The position numbers were made by a program, and so were the translations under genes. From contig DVLD01000044.1 in the NCBI GenBank assembly GCA_018715725.1, positions 1 to 46,784 of the forward strand: a stretch of 46,784 nt of DNA, read 5' to 3'. This document shows positions 9,182 to 18,963 of this stretch, piece by piece (positions within the stretch are counted from its first letter, which is position 1; each line of letters begins with the position of its first letter). The notes under the pieces are model-generated. The model saw nothing but the letters and a program-made list of their open reading frames with translations, ran no database searches and had not been told where the DNA came from. Source of the stretch: Candidatus Aveggerthella excrementigallinarum. GTDB taxonomy: Bacteria > Actinomycetota > Coriobacteriia > Coriobacteriales > Eggerthellaceae.

Positions 9182-11350
9182 ATGGCGTTTTTCAAGCGGA
9201 AGAAAGACAAGGACGCCTACGAAGGCGAGGACGTCATCGCTCGCGTTGACGTCGACGAAGAGATCGACGCCGACGCGGTCATGCGCAAGTACGACAAGGA
9301 GTCGAACACGCGCATCTGGGAGGGCATCCCCAAGGTGGTCGTGACGGCGTTCATGGTCGTCTTCTCGGTGTACTGCCTGCTCATGACGCTGCTCTCGACG
9401 GAGCAGGCCGAAGCGCGCCTGGCGCGCTTCATCGCGTTCGTCATCGTGATCGGCTTCATCATGTACCCGGCACGCAAGACGAACCACAAGGTCAACCACA
9501 TCCCGTGGTACGACATCGTGCTCATGCTCTTGGGCTTCGGGTCGTTCATGTACTTCGCGTTCAACGCCACCGACATCCTCATGATGGGCGCGCGCATCGA
9601 ACCGTTGCACGTGGCGCTGGCCATCATCGGCATACTCGTGCTCGTGGAGCTGTGCCGCCGCTGCGTGGGCCTGCCCATCATCATCGTGGTGGGCTGCCTC
9701 ATCATCTACGCGTTCTACTGGCAGATGTCGAACTCGAACAACCCGGACCTCTACGCGTCGCTGCGCAAGGTCGTCCAGAAGCTGTTCTACACCACCTCCG
9801 GCGTCATCGGCACGCCCATTAACGTCTGCTACACCTACATCGTGCTGTTCGTCATCTTCGGCGCGTTCCTTGAGCGCACCGGCATCGCGAACTTCTTCAT
9901 CGCCCTGGCGAACAAGGTCGCCGGCTGGTCGAGCGGCGGCGCGGCGAAGGTCGCCGTCATCGCCTCCGCCCTGTGCGGCATGGTCTCCGGCTCGTCCGTC
10001 GGCAACGTTGTGACCACCGGCTCGGTCACCATCCCCATGATGAAGAAGGTCGGCTACAAGCCCGAGTTCGCCGGCGCCGTCGAGGCGGCAGCCTCGTCGG
10101 GCGGCCAGATCATGCCCCCCATCATGGGCGCCGCGGCCTTCCTCATGGCCGAGTACATCGGCATCCCCTATATGGAAGTCGCCACGAAGGCCATCGTGCC
10201 GGCGCTGCTGTACTTCGCGGGCATCTTCATCGCCGTGCACCTGGAAGCCAAGAAGCTCGGCCTGCGCGGCATCCCGCGCAAGGAGCTGCCGAAGGCCAGC
10301 TACCTGCTGAAGAACTGCTACCTCATCATCCCGCTCGTGCTGCTCGTGTGGATCGTCACCACCGGCACGCGCACCATGGCCGTCTCCGCCGCCATCTCCA
10401 TCGCCGCGGCGTTCGTGGTGGGCTTCATCAACTTCCTGACCACCAACTGGTCCGAGCGCGAAGAGGGCGCCTCCTTCGGCTCCGTCTTCGTTGAGACGGT
10501 GAAGATCGCACTGCTCACCATGGCCGACGCGTTCGCCGCCGGCGCCAAGAGCACCATCCCGGTCGCCGTCGCCTGCGCCATGGCCGGCCTCATCGCGGGC
10601 TGCATCACGGTCACGGGCCTGGCGTCCACCATCATCAACATCGTCGTCCAGCTGGCAGGCGACTGGATCATCGTCGGCCTCGTCTTCACGATGATCTGCT
10701 GCCTCATCCTGGGCATGGGCGTTCCCACCACGGCGAACTACTGCATCATGGCCTCCACGTGCGCGCCCATCCTCATCCAGCTGGGCATCAACCCCATCTG
10801 CGCGCACTTCTTCGTGTTCTACTTCGGCATCGCTGCCGACATCACGCCGCCGGTCGCCTTGGCCGCGTACGCGGCGAGCGCTATCGCGAAGTCGCGTCCG
10901 ATGATGACCGCCGTCAACGCCACGAAGCTCGGCATCGGCAAGTTCGTTGTCCCCTACATCTTCGCGTTCAGCCCGGTGCTGCTTCTCATTGGTGACGAAG
11001 CGACCATCCCGGTGGTCATCTGGAACACGTTCACGGCGCTCATCGGCATCATGGGTCTGCAATGCGCGCTCACGAACACGCTCTTCGACCGTCACATCAA
11101 CCCCGTCTTCCGCATCCTGTTCGCGCTCGGCGGCCTTGGTATGATGATCCCGGGCCCGTCCACGGACCTCATGGGCTTCGTCCTTATCGTCATCGTGGGC
11201 GCCGCCCAGTTCGTCATCGCCCGCAAGAAGGGCAAGACGGTCCACGGCTGGAAGGAAAGCAACGACGAGGCCTTGCCGGAAGCGCAGGCTGCCGCCATCC
11301 CTGTCGAAGCCGTCAAGAAGGCCGACGACGAGCAGAAGATCGAAGCCTAG
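9182..11350 (+). CDS. TRAP transporter fused permease subunit (4TM-12TM)
   Basis: Long multi-TM protein immediately after the TAXI SBP; 'SGSSVGNVVTTGSVTIPMMKKVGYKPEFAGAVEAAASSGGQIMPPIMGAAAFLMAEY' DctM-type signature. Confidence 0.95.
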   Translation: MAFFKRKKDKDAYEGEDVIARVDVDEEIDADAVMRKYDKESNTRIWEGIPKVVVTAFMVVFSVYCLLMTLLSTEQAEARLARFIAFVIVIGFIMYPARKTNHKVNHIPWYDIVLMLLGFGSFMYFAFNATDILMMGARIEPLHVALAIIGILVLVELCRRCVGLPIIIVVGCLIIYAFYWQMSNSNNPDLYASLRKVVQKLFYTTSGVIGTPINVCYTYIVLFVIFGAFLERTGIANFFIALANKVAGWSSGGAAKVAVIASALCGMVSGSSVGNVVTTGSVTIPMMKKVGYKPEFAGAVEAAASSGGQIMPPIMGAAAFLMAEYIGIPYMEVATKAIVPALLYFAGIFIAVHLEAKKLGLRGIPRKELPKASYLLKNCYLIIPLVLLVWIVTTGTRTMAVSAAISIAAAFVVGFINFLTTNWSEREEGASFGSVFVETVKIALLTMADAFAAGAKSTIPVAVACAMAGLIAGCITVTGLASTIINIVVQLAGDWIIVGLVFTMICCLILGMGVPTTANYCIMASTCAPILIQLGINPICAHFFVFYFGIAADITPPVALAAYAASAIAKSRPMMTAVNATKLGIGKFVVPYIFAFSPVLLLIGDEATIPVVIWNTFTALIGIMGLQCALTNTLFDRHINPVFRILFALGGLGMMIPGPSTDLMGFVLIVIVGAAQFVIARKKGKTVHGWKESNDEALPEAQAAAIPVEAVKKADDEQKIEA

Positions 11351-11377
11351 CGTCGCTGGGCAGAGCAAGGAGGGTTC

Positions 11378-12223
11378 ATGACCAGCAAGGGCATTGTTTG
11401 GATTACCGGCTGCCGCGGCTTTTTGGGCGGCGAGATGGTCGATCGGTTCGAGAAGGCCGGCTACAACGTCGTCGGCACGGACGTCGAGCTCAGCATCACC
11501 GAAGGCGACCGGCTCCGCGCGTTCGCCGAAGAGGTGCAGCCGAGCATCGTGGTGAACTGCGCCGGCATCCGCCGCGAGGCCACCACGCTCGGCACGCGCG
11601 TGAAAGCCTACGAGACGAACGCTATTGGCGCGCAGAACGTCGCGCTTGCCGCTAACACGGTGGGCGCGCTCATCGTGCAGGCGTCCTCGGACGACGTCTT
11701 CCCCGCGAAGCTGGGCGAGCCGGTGAACGAGTTCGACTCCCCCGACCCCGACAGCCCCTACGGCAAGTCGAAGCGCGCGGGCGAGATGATGGTGCGCAAC
11801 ACCACCAACAAGCACCTCATCGTGCGCTCCTCGTGGCTCTACCACGCCACAAGCGGCCGCATGCACGCCGTCCTCAAGGCGGCGCGCGAAGGCCGCACCA
11901 TCGAGGCGCGCATCGACCAGTTCGCCGCCCCCACGAGCGTCGCGCTCTACGCGAACCTCATCTTGAGCGCCATCGAGAAGGGCTCCACGGGCACGGTGCA
12001 CTTCGTGACGCGCGGCTCCACGAGCCGCTACGGCTTCGCGGCGAAACTGCTCGAGCTCACGGGCTACGACCCAGAAAAGGTGCTCATCCCGGCCGAGGAC
12101 GAGCTCACGGCCGAGAACGTCGTGCTGGAAAGCATGATGCTCGACATCGTGGGCGAGACGCTGCCCACCTGGGAGGAAGACCTGGAAGCGTACTTGCGCG
12201 AACAGGGGCTACTGGCGCAGTAA
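11378..12223 (+). CDS. SDR/RmlD-like sugar nucleotide-binding (dTDP-4-dehydrorhamnose reductase-type) protein
   Basis: 'WITGCRGFLGGEMVDRFEKAGYNVVGTD', 'QASSDDVFPA...DSPYGKSKRAGE'. Confidence 0.85.
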   Translation: MTSKGIVWITGCRGFLGGEMVDRFEKAGYNVVGTDVELSITEGDRLRAFAEEVQPSIVVNCAGIRREATTLGTRVKAYETNAIGAQNVALAANTVGALIVQASSDDVFPAKLGEPVNEFDSPDPDSPYGKSKRAGEMMVRNTTNKHLIVRSSWLYHATSGRMHAVLKAAREGRTIEARIDQFAAPTSVALYANLILSAIEKGSTGTVHFVTRGSTSRYGFAAKLLELTGYDPEKVLIPAEDELTAENVVLESMMLDIVGETLPTWEEDLEAYLREQGLLAQ

Positions 12224-12277
12224 CGGCTACGGCGCCACCCCCCCCAGCAACCGCTACGGCATCAACCGTGACACAGA

Positions 12278-12305
12278 GGGAGCGACTGCTGTCGCTCCCT
12301 TTTTT
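12278..12305 (+). terminator. Rho-independent terminator
   Basis: GGGAGCGAC-TGCT-GTCGCTCCC followed by T-run. Confidence 0.9.
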
Positions 12306-12417
12306 GTCGCACAACGCCCCCTTGCTTGCAGCACGATGCAAGTCCGCCGTCCCAGCCCTCCTGCCGCTTTTCACGGTGCGCTCACCATGCCAGGACGTTC
12401 GCCCCCCAACACGCACG

Positions 12418-12450
12418 AAGGCCCGCAAGCTCAATGCCTGCGGGCCTTTT
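12418..12450. terminator. Terminator-like hairpin between convergent genes
   Basis: AAGGCCCGCA...TGCGGGCCTTTT. Confidence 0.75.
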
Positions 12451-12471
12451 CAGTGCGCAGCATGCGCGTTC

Positions 12472-13059
12472 TTACATCACAGCTTTGAGCAGATCCCTCA
12501 GCAGGCGCTGTGCCGTGTCGGTCACATCGTAGCCTTCGGAGATGGCCTTGACCGCAGCGCCGTCGACGACCGCGGTCACGAGGGGCGGCTCAATAGGCAG
12601 CTCCGCGTGGGCAAGGATGCGCTTGAGCGCGGCGTCGAGGCGTTTGCGGCCTTCCTGGTACGCATGCGTGACAAGGTCGGACTCCGCTGCGGCGATGAGC
12701 TGCGCGTAGTGGGCTGCCGGCACGACGAAGCCCTCCGGCAAGCACGCCCGAAGCAGGAACATGTCGAGGTTCCTGCGGCACTCCTCCGGCGTCAGCGCTT
12801 CAGCGTCTAACGCGGCCTTCTCGGCACGCTGGCCCCACAACGTCATGTTATGCTCGGCTGCTTCGTACAGGAGCTGCGAGATCGATTCGAAGTAGTAGCC
12901 GACCGACGAGGACGACGCCCCCGCCCATTCCGCCACACGGCGGTACGTCACGGCGCCAGGTCCGTGACTGCGCAATATGGCCGCAGCAGCCACAACAAGC
13001 GACGCGCGCGTGATTTGCGCCTTCACCGACTTTGGCGTTCGTGATGCTTTCTCCGCCAT
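12472..13059 (-). CDS. TetR-family transcriptional regulator
   Basis: 'SVKAQITRASLVVAAAAILRSHGPGAVTYRRVAEWAGASSSSVGYYFESISQLLYEA' TetR HTH. Confidence 0.88.
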   Translation of the reverse strand: MAEKASRTPKSVKAQITRASLVVAAAAILRSHGPGAVTYRRVAEWAGASSSSVGYYFESISQLLYEAAEHNMTLWGQRAEKAALDAEALTPEECRRNLDMFLLRACLPEGFVVPAAHYAQLIAAAESDLVTHAYQEGRKRLDAALKRILAHAELPIEPPLVTAVVDGAAVKAISEGYDVTDTAQRLLRDLLKAVM

Positions 13060-13157
13060 CTGCAGTCCACCCCCTTTTGCCGTTACCACTGTGCGCCTTT
13101 GAGCACGAGATTGCCCACAAGCTCCCTGGGCATAATACTCATTGGCGCGTTCTTGTA

Positions 13158-13208
13158 CAAAAAAGTGCGTCCCATCGTTGTGGCTTTGACCTTCACGATG
13201 GGACGCAC
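13158..13208 (-). terminator. Terminator of the MHS transporter gene
   Basis: 14-bp stem GTGCGTCCCATCGT...ACGATGGGACGCAC followed on the minus strand by TTTTTT. Confidence 0.85.
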
Positions 13209-13245
13209 AGAACTCCGACCGAATCGTCTATGTCAAGCTATGACG

Positions 13246-14592
13246 TTACTCGACGTCGTCGAGCTCCTTGTCAGAGTGCTCGTGCGACATGATCATGGCG
13301 ACGAGCGCGATGACGGAGATAACCACCATGTAGTACGCAGGGGCCAGGTTGTCGCCCGTCATGTCGATGAGGAAGAACGAAATGTACGACGCGGAGCCGC
13401 CAAAGATGGCGTTCGCCAGGTTGAAGCTGAAGGCGAAGCCAGAGAAGCGGACCTCGGTCGGGAACGTCTCGTTCAGGTAGCTGGACAGCGTGCCGTCGTT
13501 GATGGTGAGCAGCAGCGCCATGAAGAGCTCGACCACCAGAATGATCACGAAGTTCATGGAGCTGAGCAGCATGAACGCGGGCACCGTGCAGACGATGAAG
13601 CCGACACATGCCGTGATGAGCATCTTCTTACGGCCGAACGTGTCGGAGATGTGACCCGAGAAGAAGATGAAGCCAATGTAGACGATCAGAACGATGTTCG
13701 TGATGATCGTGGCCTGGCCCGGATCGTACATCAGAACCGTCTCAAGATAGTTCGGCAGGTAGGTCAGGACCGCGTAGAAGCCCACGGCGTTCAGCATGCA
13801 AGCGCCGAAGGAGATGACAGTCCTCTTGAGATGCTTGCTAAGGAGCGTGCGAACAGGGGTCTGCTCGCCCGTCTGACCCTTCGCCTTCAGGTCGTCTTGC
13901 ATCTTCTCGTAGACCGGGGAGTCCTCGAGATGCTCACGGATGTAGTGCGTGATCAAGCCGAGCGGACCAGCCAGCCAGAACGGGATACGCCAACCCCACT
14001 CAGTAACGAACTGCGAATCCGCACCCCACATGTTGAACATGAAGGAAGCGAACAGCGAGCCCACGAGCAGGCCGGTAGCGGTGGACGCCGGAACCATGGA
14101 GCAGTAGAAACCACGCTTGTTCTTCGGCGCGTACTCGGCGATGAACGTTGCAGCACCAGCGTACTCACCAGAAGCAGAGAAGCTCTGGACCATACGAAGA
14201 ACCAGGAGCAGCAACGGCGCCAGGAAGCCGACCATGGCATAACCCGGCAGGCAGCCAATCAGGAAGGTTGCGCCGGACATGCACAGAATGGAGATAGCAA
14301 GGGCCCACTTACGACCCTTCTTGTCGCCCATGTTGCCCCAGAACAGTGCGCCGATCGGGCGAACCAGGAAGGACAGGGCGAAGACGGCGAAGGTGTTCAT
14401 CGTGGAGACGAACGGGTCATCGCTCGGGAAGAACACGTTAGCGATGACGGTTGCCAGGTACGAATAGCTCGCGTAGTCGAACCATTCGATGAAGTTGCCC
14501 AAGAACGAAGAGAAGGTAACCTTCTTGAGGGTCTTATGCTTCTCTTCCTCTGAGAAGTTATAGGATCTCACCGGGCTAGTTTCAGCAGTCAT
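13246..14592 (-). CDS. MFS transporter, metabolite:H+ symporter (MHS/ProP-like) type
   Basis: 'FLGNFIEWFDYASYSYLATVIANVFFPSDD', 'RPIGALFWGNMGDKKGRKWAL', 'GEYAGAATFIAEYAPKNKRGFY'. Confidence 0.92.
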   Translation of the reverse strand: MTAETSPVRSYNFSEEEKHKTLKKVTFSSFLGNFIEWFDYASYSYLATVIANVFFPSDDPFVSTMNTFAVFALSFLVRPIGALFWGNMGDKKGRKWALAISILCMSGATFLIGCLPGYAMVGFLAPLLLLVLRMVQSFSASGEYAGAATFIAEYAPKNKRGFYCSMVPASTATGLLVGSLFASFMFNMWGADSQFVTEWGWRIPFWLAGPLGLITHYIREHLEDSPVYEKMQDDLKAKGQTGEQTPVRTLLSKHLKRTVISFGACMLNAVGFYAVLTYLPNYLETVLMYDPGQATIITNIVLIVYIGFIFFSGHISDTFGRKKMLITACVGFIVCTVPAFMLLSSMNFVIILVVELFMALLLTINDGTLSSYLNETFPTEVRFSGFAFSFNLANAIFGGSASYISFFLIDMTGDNLAPAYYMVVISVIALVAMIMSHEHSDKELDDVE

Positions 14593-14863
14593 GATAGTCC
14601 CCTAAGAATTGAGCGGCAGCTTTGAGTCCTTGAGGTAGCCGCTGTCGAAGCGCTTGAAACATGCTATACCTCCTCACCGAACAGCTCACATGAGCTAGAA
14701 ATCGAAACGCCTTGATGCAGGCTACTTTGAATATTTTAGCTCATGTATGCACTTTCTCGTTCCGAATGGCATACGTATCTGCATCGTAACGTTGCAATGC
14801 TCGCTGTCCGGTGCTCTGCTTCGCATGCACTGGGAAGTCCCCACAATCTTCCCTGAACAGCAA

Positions 14864-14903
14864 GATGGCCCGCCCGCCCAAATCAGTGGGTTGGCGGGCC
14901 ATC
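14864..14903. repeat. Intergenic hairpin
   Basis: GATGGCCCGCC...GGCGGGCCATC with internal CCCA/TGGG pairing. Confidence 0.7.
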
Positions 14904-15014
14904 CGCATTTCAAGCACAATCCGTGCGGAGCCCGAAGGCTCCTTTTCCGGAACCCAGCCGAAGCCAGGCTCCGGTCATGCCGCCATCAGGCGGCAGCTCG
15001 CAGCGCCGAAGCGC

Positions 15015-15578
15015 TTACGAGAAGTCGTCCTCCAGTTCGGCCTGGGCACGAGCAGCGCGCAGGATGAAGGAACGCTTGGCCTTCTGGCCACCCTGAGCAA
15101 GCTTGCGCAGGACGATGCGCTTCAGGCGCGGGTACTCGTTGATGCCGTACCACGCGAACGCGGTGCCGCCAACGTAGGCCTCGACGATGCTGTGCACCGG
15201 GACCTCGGCGTCACGCTTGGCGTCTTCCGCCAGGTACTCAGCGATGGAGTTGGCGCAGACGTCGCGGATAACCTCGACGCTCAGGTCAAGGTCGTTCGCC
15301 AGCTGGTTGAGCTGGTAGGTAACCTCAGTCTCGTCAGCATGCGGGAAGTACGTGACGTCGTAGGTGACGGCAGCAACGCCGTTGGCTTTCGCGAACTCCA
15401 GCAGGTCGTCCAGGGAGAGCATCTGCACATGCTCCTCCGTGCGCTCTGCAATGTCGAGCTCGGCAGCGAAGCCAGCAACGCCGTGCTCGGCGAACTTCGC
15501 CTTCAGCGCTTCCTCGTTGACGGCGGCCTCGAGCTTAACCTCGGTAACAATGTGCGTAAGATTGGACGTAATCTTCAT
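15015..15578 (-). CDS. Hypothetical protein (187 aa), third gene of the amidinotransferase cluster
   Basis: Complete ORF downstream of the EamA transporter in the same orientation; no family recognised. Confidence 0.75.
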   Translation of the reverse strand: MKITSNLTHIVTEVKLEAAVNEEALKAKFAEHGVAGFAAELDIAERTEEHVQMLSLDDLLEFAKANGVAAVTYDVTYFPHADETEVTYQLNQLANDLDLSVEVIRDVCANSIAEYLAEDAKRDAEVPVHSIVEAYVGGTAFAWYGINEYPRLKRIVLRKLAQGGQKAKRSFILRAARAQAELEDDFS

Positions 15579-15656
15579 TACCGCACCACTTCCTCTCCTG
15601 ATGGGGGCATCATCACTACGACGACGCCCCGATCGAAAACGTTCCGACCAGAAGTG

Positions 15657-16784
15657 CTACCTCTGGTTCTCCTCGGCCTCCGCCGCGGCAATCTTCTCGG
15701 ACAGATTCTCACGGATCTCGACCTCTTTGCTGTGGCGATTACCTTCGATAATGCCCTTAACAGCCGGGACAGCACCACCGCCGATGATCAGGATGCCGCC
15801 GATGATGGTGTTGACGGTCAGAGCCTCGCCGAAGACAACCAGGCCGACGAACAGAGCGACCGGAACCTCCCAGTAGGCGATGCAGCCGTAGTCAGCAGCC
15901 GGCAGGTTACGACCAGCAACGAGCAGCATGCCGAGAGCGACAGCGCCGGAGAAGATCCACAGGAGCACAGCGCCGATCAGGTTGAACGGGGTGAGGTGCA
16001 GGTTGAGCGCCCAGTTAGACGGCACAACGCCGGACTGACCCAGGAAGTCCATGGTCAGCGTGACCACGAGAGCGGCAAGGGCAGCAGCCAGGAAGTTCCA
16101 CACGCCACGAGCCGTGGTATCAGCGTCCTTGCGGTACAGGTTGAAGAACATCGAGGAGCCGTAGAACACACCAGAGAGCAGGCCGAAGATGTCGCCGATG
16201 CCCTTCTGCGGGTAGTCAGGCGTGGACATCTCGAGCGAGAAGCTGATCTCGAAGCCATTCTCGGTGAAGCCCATGATGTTGTTGCCGAAGAGCGTACCGA
16301 TAATAACCGCGATGATGCAGATGCCCTGGAGCAGCGAGATCTTCTCATGTCGGAAGATTGCTGCCAGAACGATCATGATGACCGGGCCCGTGTAAATGAA
16401 CAGAACGGAGTTGGCCACCGTGGTCAGCAGGGTCGCGGTAACGTAGCACGCCAGCGACAGACCGATCATGACGCCGCCCAGGATGATGGCAGGCGTAACC
16501 TTCATCTTCTTGAACGTGCCCACCTTGTGGGTAGCGAACAAGAGGATGACGAAGAAGATGAAGCCCATGGTCATACGGCCGACGGCCATGAGCGCGCCGA
16601 CGGAGTCGCCAGCGTTGAGGCCGGCGGTGCCGTCGAACATGTCGGTACGGGTAGCCCAGCGGCTGAACAGCGGCACCAGGCCCATGCCCGTGGCCGAGAT
16701 CAGCATGGCGATGGTACCCCACGCACGGTTCATCTCATAGGCACCTTCATCAATGCCCTGAACCTTAACATTCTCGTTTGCCAT
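15657..16784 (-). CDS. EamA/DMT-superfamily transporter
   Basis: ~10 TM; 'GTIAMLISATGMGLVPLFSRWA', 'ATLLTTVANSVLFIYTGPVIMIVLAAIFRHEKISLLQGICI'. Confidence 0.85.
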   Translation of the reverse strand: MANENVKVQGIDEGAYEMNRAWGTIAMLISATGMGLVPLFSRWATRTDMFDGTAGLNAGDSVGALMAVGRMTMGFIFFVILLFATHKVGTFKKMKVTPAIILGGVMIGLSLACYVTATLLTTVANSVLFIYTGPVIMIVLAAIFRHEKISLLQGICIIAVIIGTLFGNNIMGFTENGFEISFSLEMSTPDYPQKGIGDIFGLLSGVFYGSSMFFNLYRKDADTTARGVWNFLAAALAALVVTLTMDFLGQSGVVPSNWALNLHLTPFNLIGAVLLWIFSGAVALGMLLVAGRNLPAADYGCIAYWEVPVALFVGLVVFGEALTVNTIIGGILIIGGGAVPAVKGIIEGNRHSKEVEIRENLSEKIAAAEAEENQR

Positions 16785-16910
16785 TGGTCCTCCTTAAACC
16801 AAAGCAGGTACGGAATAGACCGCGCGTTGCGCGCTTCGGGCTTTTCATGCGCGAATCAGCATTGCCCCTGACTGATTCGTGCACCCGACGGGCCCAACGT
16901 GCGATCTAAA

Positions 16911-16958
16911 AGAAAAAGGGGCTTGGCTCCTTTGAAGCGAACCAAACCCCTTTCTTTT
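16911..16958. terminator. Hairpin terminator downstream of the amidinotransferase gene
   Basis: AAAAAGGGGCTTGGCTC...GAACCAAACCCCTTTCTTTT; T-runs on both strands. Confidence 0.75.
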
Positions 16959-17022
16959 ACTTCTCTATGCAGCTTGTAACTTCCAGTTGCCCCTAAAAGC
17001 TAGGCTGCACAGCGAACCGAAC

Positions 17023-18171
17023 TTAGTCGTTCCACATCTCCGGGTGGATGAGGGTGCAGTCCTTGACGCGGTTCGGGAAGTAGTCGAGGCACTCGCCCTC
17101 GCGGTAAACGTCAGCCGTGGAGCAGTGCAGGCCGCCGCCGAAGGCGTAGGCGCCGCGCAGGTCGCACGGAACAACGTTCATGCCGAGCTTGTCCATCTGC
17201 TCCTGCTGGTGAACCTCGGAAGCCTCGACGACAACGGTCTTCGGGTCGAGAACCAGGCAGTTCATGGACAGCCAGACGGAGGAGTAGCAGAGCTCCGGCG
17301 GCTCGTCGTGGGCCGGCTGAGCAGCGTCGTGGATCTCCCAGTCGTTGGCCTCGAAGATGTCCTTCTGGCCCGTGTCGGGATGACGATGCGGGTTGTTGAT
17401 GATCAGGCCGGGACGCAGCGGCACGAAGGTGGCGTCAATGTGGATCGGGTACGGGTCGCCCGGGAAGTTCATGGCATGGACGCGGTACTCGGGATAGTAG
17501 CGCTGGAACCACTCCATAGCGGTGCGGTTGGTGGTCAGACCATGCTGGATGAACAGGTCCTTGCCCATGCGCATGACGTCAGCGGCGTCCCACATCGGCT
17601 CAACTTCGGTGGTGACGAAGTCCTTGTTGGCGGTGCGCTGCAGGCGCTCCTCCAGGGTGATCTTCTCGTCATAGTAGTTGTGCTTGTAGGACTTGTCGGT
17701 CAGGCGCGGACGCGGGGCCTGGGTCCACAGGAACTCCGGATCCTCGTCGAAGTACTGCTTCATGAGCGGCCAGTAGGCGAGGTACTCGAAGTAGCGGCAA
17801 CGGAAGGAGTTCGCGGAGGCCATGATCTCGTTGCCGATGGTGAGCAGGATGTCACGCGGGGGCATGCAGGTCATCATGGAGTCGTTGCGGAAGTCCGGCG
17901 TGCCGATGGCCTGGTTCCACTGCAGCGGGGTCGGGCGGTCGACGATGACGCCGTGATCCTCGCAGATCTTCACCAGGTTCTCGAGGCAGGCATTGCCGAC
18001 CTCAACGGTGCGAAGCGGGCGAAGGCCCCACATGCCGCGCATGTCGGAGTCCACCGGGACCTTCTCAGAGGTGGCCGGCTCCTCCGGCGGAATGACGGAA
18101 TTGTCGCAACGACCGACGATGACGTGCTTCAGCGGATCCCAGTCATTCCAAGAGTTAACAATTTTCGCCAT
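17023..18171 (-). CDS. Amidinotransferase, glycine amidinotransferase (AGAT)/StrB1 family
   Basis: 'WNDWDPLKHVIVGR', 'TPDFRNDSMMTCMPPRDILLTIGNEIMAS', 'HIDATFVPLRPG' and catalytic-Cys region 'GGGLHCSTADVYREGECLDYFPN' align by eye with AGAT; ATG at 18171 after AGAAAGGAG. Confidence 0.92.
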   Translation of the reverse strand: MAKIVNSWNDWDPLKHVIVGRCDNSVIPPEEPATSEKVPVDSDMRGMWGLRPLRTVEVGNACLENLVKICEDHGVIVDRPTPLQWNQAIGTPDFRNDSMMTCMPPRDILLTIGNEIMASANSFRCRYFEYLAYWPLMKQYFDEDPEFLWTQAPRPRLTDKSYKHNYYDEKITLEERLQRTANKDFVTTEVEPMWDAADVMRMGKDLFIQHGLTTNRTAMEWFQRYYPEYRVHAMNFPGDPYPIHIDATFVPLRPGLIINNPHRHPDTGQKDIFEANDWEIHDAAQPAHDEPPELCYSSVWLSMNCLVLDPKTVVVEASEVHQQEQMDKLGMNVVPCDLRGAYAFGGGLHCSTADVYREGECLDYFPNRVKDCTLIHPEMWND

Positions 18172-18251
18172 AGTGGTCTCCTTTCTTTGGGAGCAGAACT
18201 CCCCTAGCCTAACACTACGACTTTTCTTACAAGCAGGCCGACTCCAAACCT

Positions 18252-18463
18252 TGCACAAGGGGTGTGCAGTTATGCGGAATCATTGTGTGCCCCGATTCCG
18301 CGAACCCTGTCCAAGCTCTCCAATCAGCTTTGCTGTGATTCGAACTATACGCCCGTTTTTGAGCAGATGCAAGATTTATTTTTGTGGCTTCTGAACTGGG
18401 ATTATGCGATGTTTTACCGAAACTTTTTCTTTCGCTCCGGAAATCTTTTGTGCACTTGCACAA
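18252..18463. promoter_or_regulatory. Two TGCACA/TGTGCA inverted repeats in the amidinotransferase upstream region
   Basis: TGCACA-N5-TGTGCA (18252-18268) and TTGTGCA-CT-TGCACAA (18448-18463). Confidence 0.45.
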
Positions 18464-18571
18464 TTATCAGAAATGTGCTTGAAACACCTGCCGAAAGAAA
18501 TGTTTCTTGAACGCTTGCGCTCGGTCGTTTTCTTCTCTATACTACTTTCTCGCACCTGAAACGGTGCCGAG

Positions 18572-18647
18572 GCCAACGTGGCTCAGTTGGTAGAGCAGCG
18601 CACTCGTAATGCGCAGGTCACCGGTTCGAGTCCGGTCGTTGGCTCCA
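18572..18647 (+). tRNA. tRNA-Thr(CGT)
   Basis: GCCAACG acceptor stem pairs with CGTTGGC; anticodon loop CTCGTAA; TTCGAGT T-loop; encoded CCA. Confidence 0.96.
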
Positions 18648-18655
18648 GCGAGCTC

Positions 18656-18691
18656 GCAGGCCAGAGGTTTTCGCCTCTGGCCTGCTTTTTT
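18656..18691 (+). terminator. Terminator after tRNA-Thr
   Basis: GCAGGCCAGAGG-TTTTCG-CCTCTGGCCTGC-TTTTTT. Confidence 0.93.
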
Positions 18692-18963
18692 GTCTTGCCC
18701 TTCTCATAGGCGCGATTGCTTGCCTGCCCGCATTACGAGTGCCGTCGCTCCTCGTGCGCCCCCGTTCTGCGCGCAATCGCAGTCAGAATTCCTCTCGGCG
18801 ACCTTGCATCATGCCTCAGTGCCTGTAGCGCGTTCGTGTGACGTGCTGTGCGCGCCTTTGCTTTGAGCTTGCTCCCCCTTCGGCCATGCGCACAAGTTGG
18901 CAGCGCCCTGGCGGCGCGGCCTCGCTGCGGCTGTATTCGCGTTTCAGGGCGTGTTCGAGCTGG

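Noticed and set aside
8888-12001. 1037-aa minus-strand ORF
   Set aside because: Antisense to the TAXI/TRAP/RmlD genes; His/Asp/Arg/Gly-rich composition typical of shadow ORFs opposite high-GC genes; no domain.
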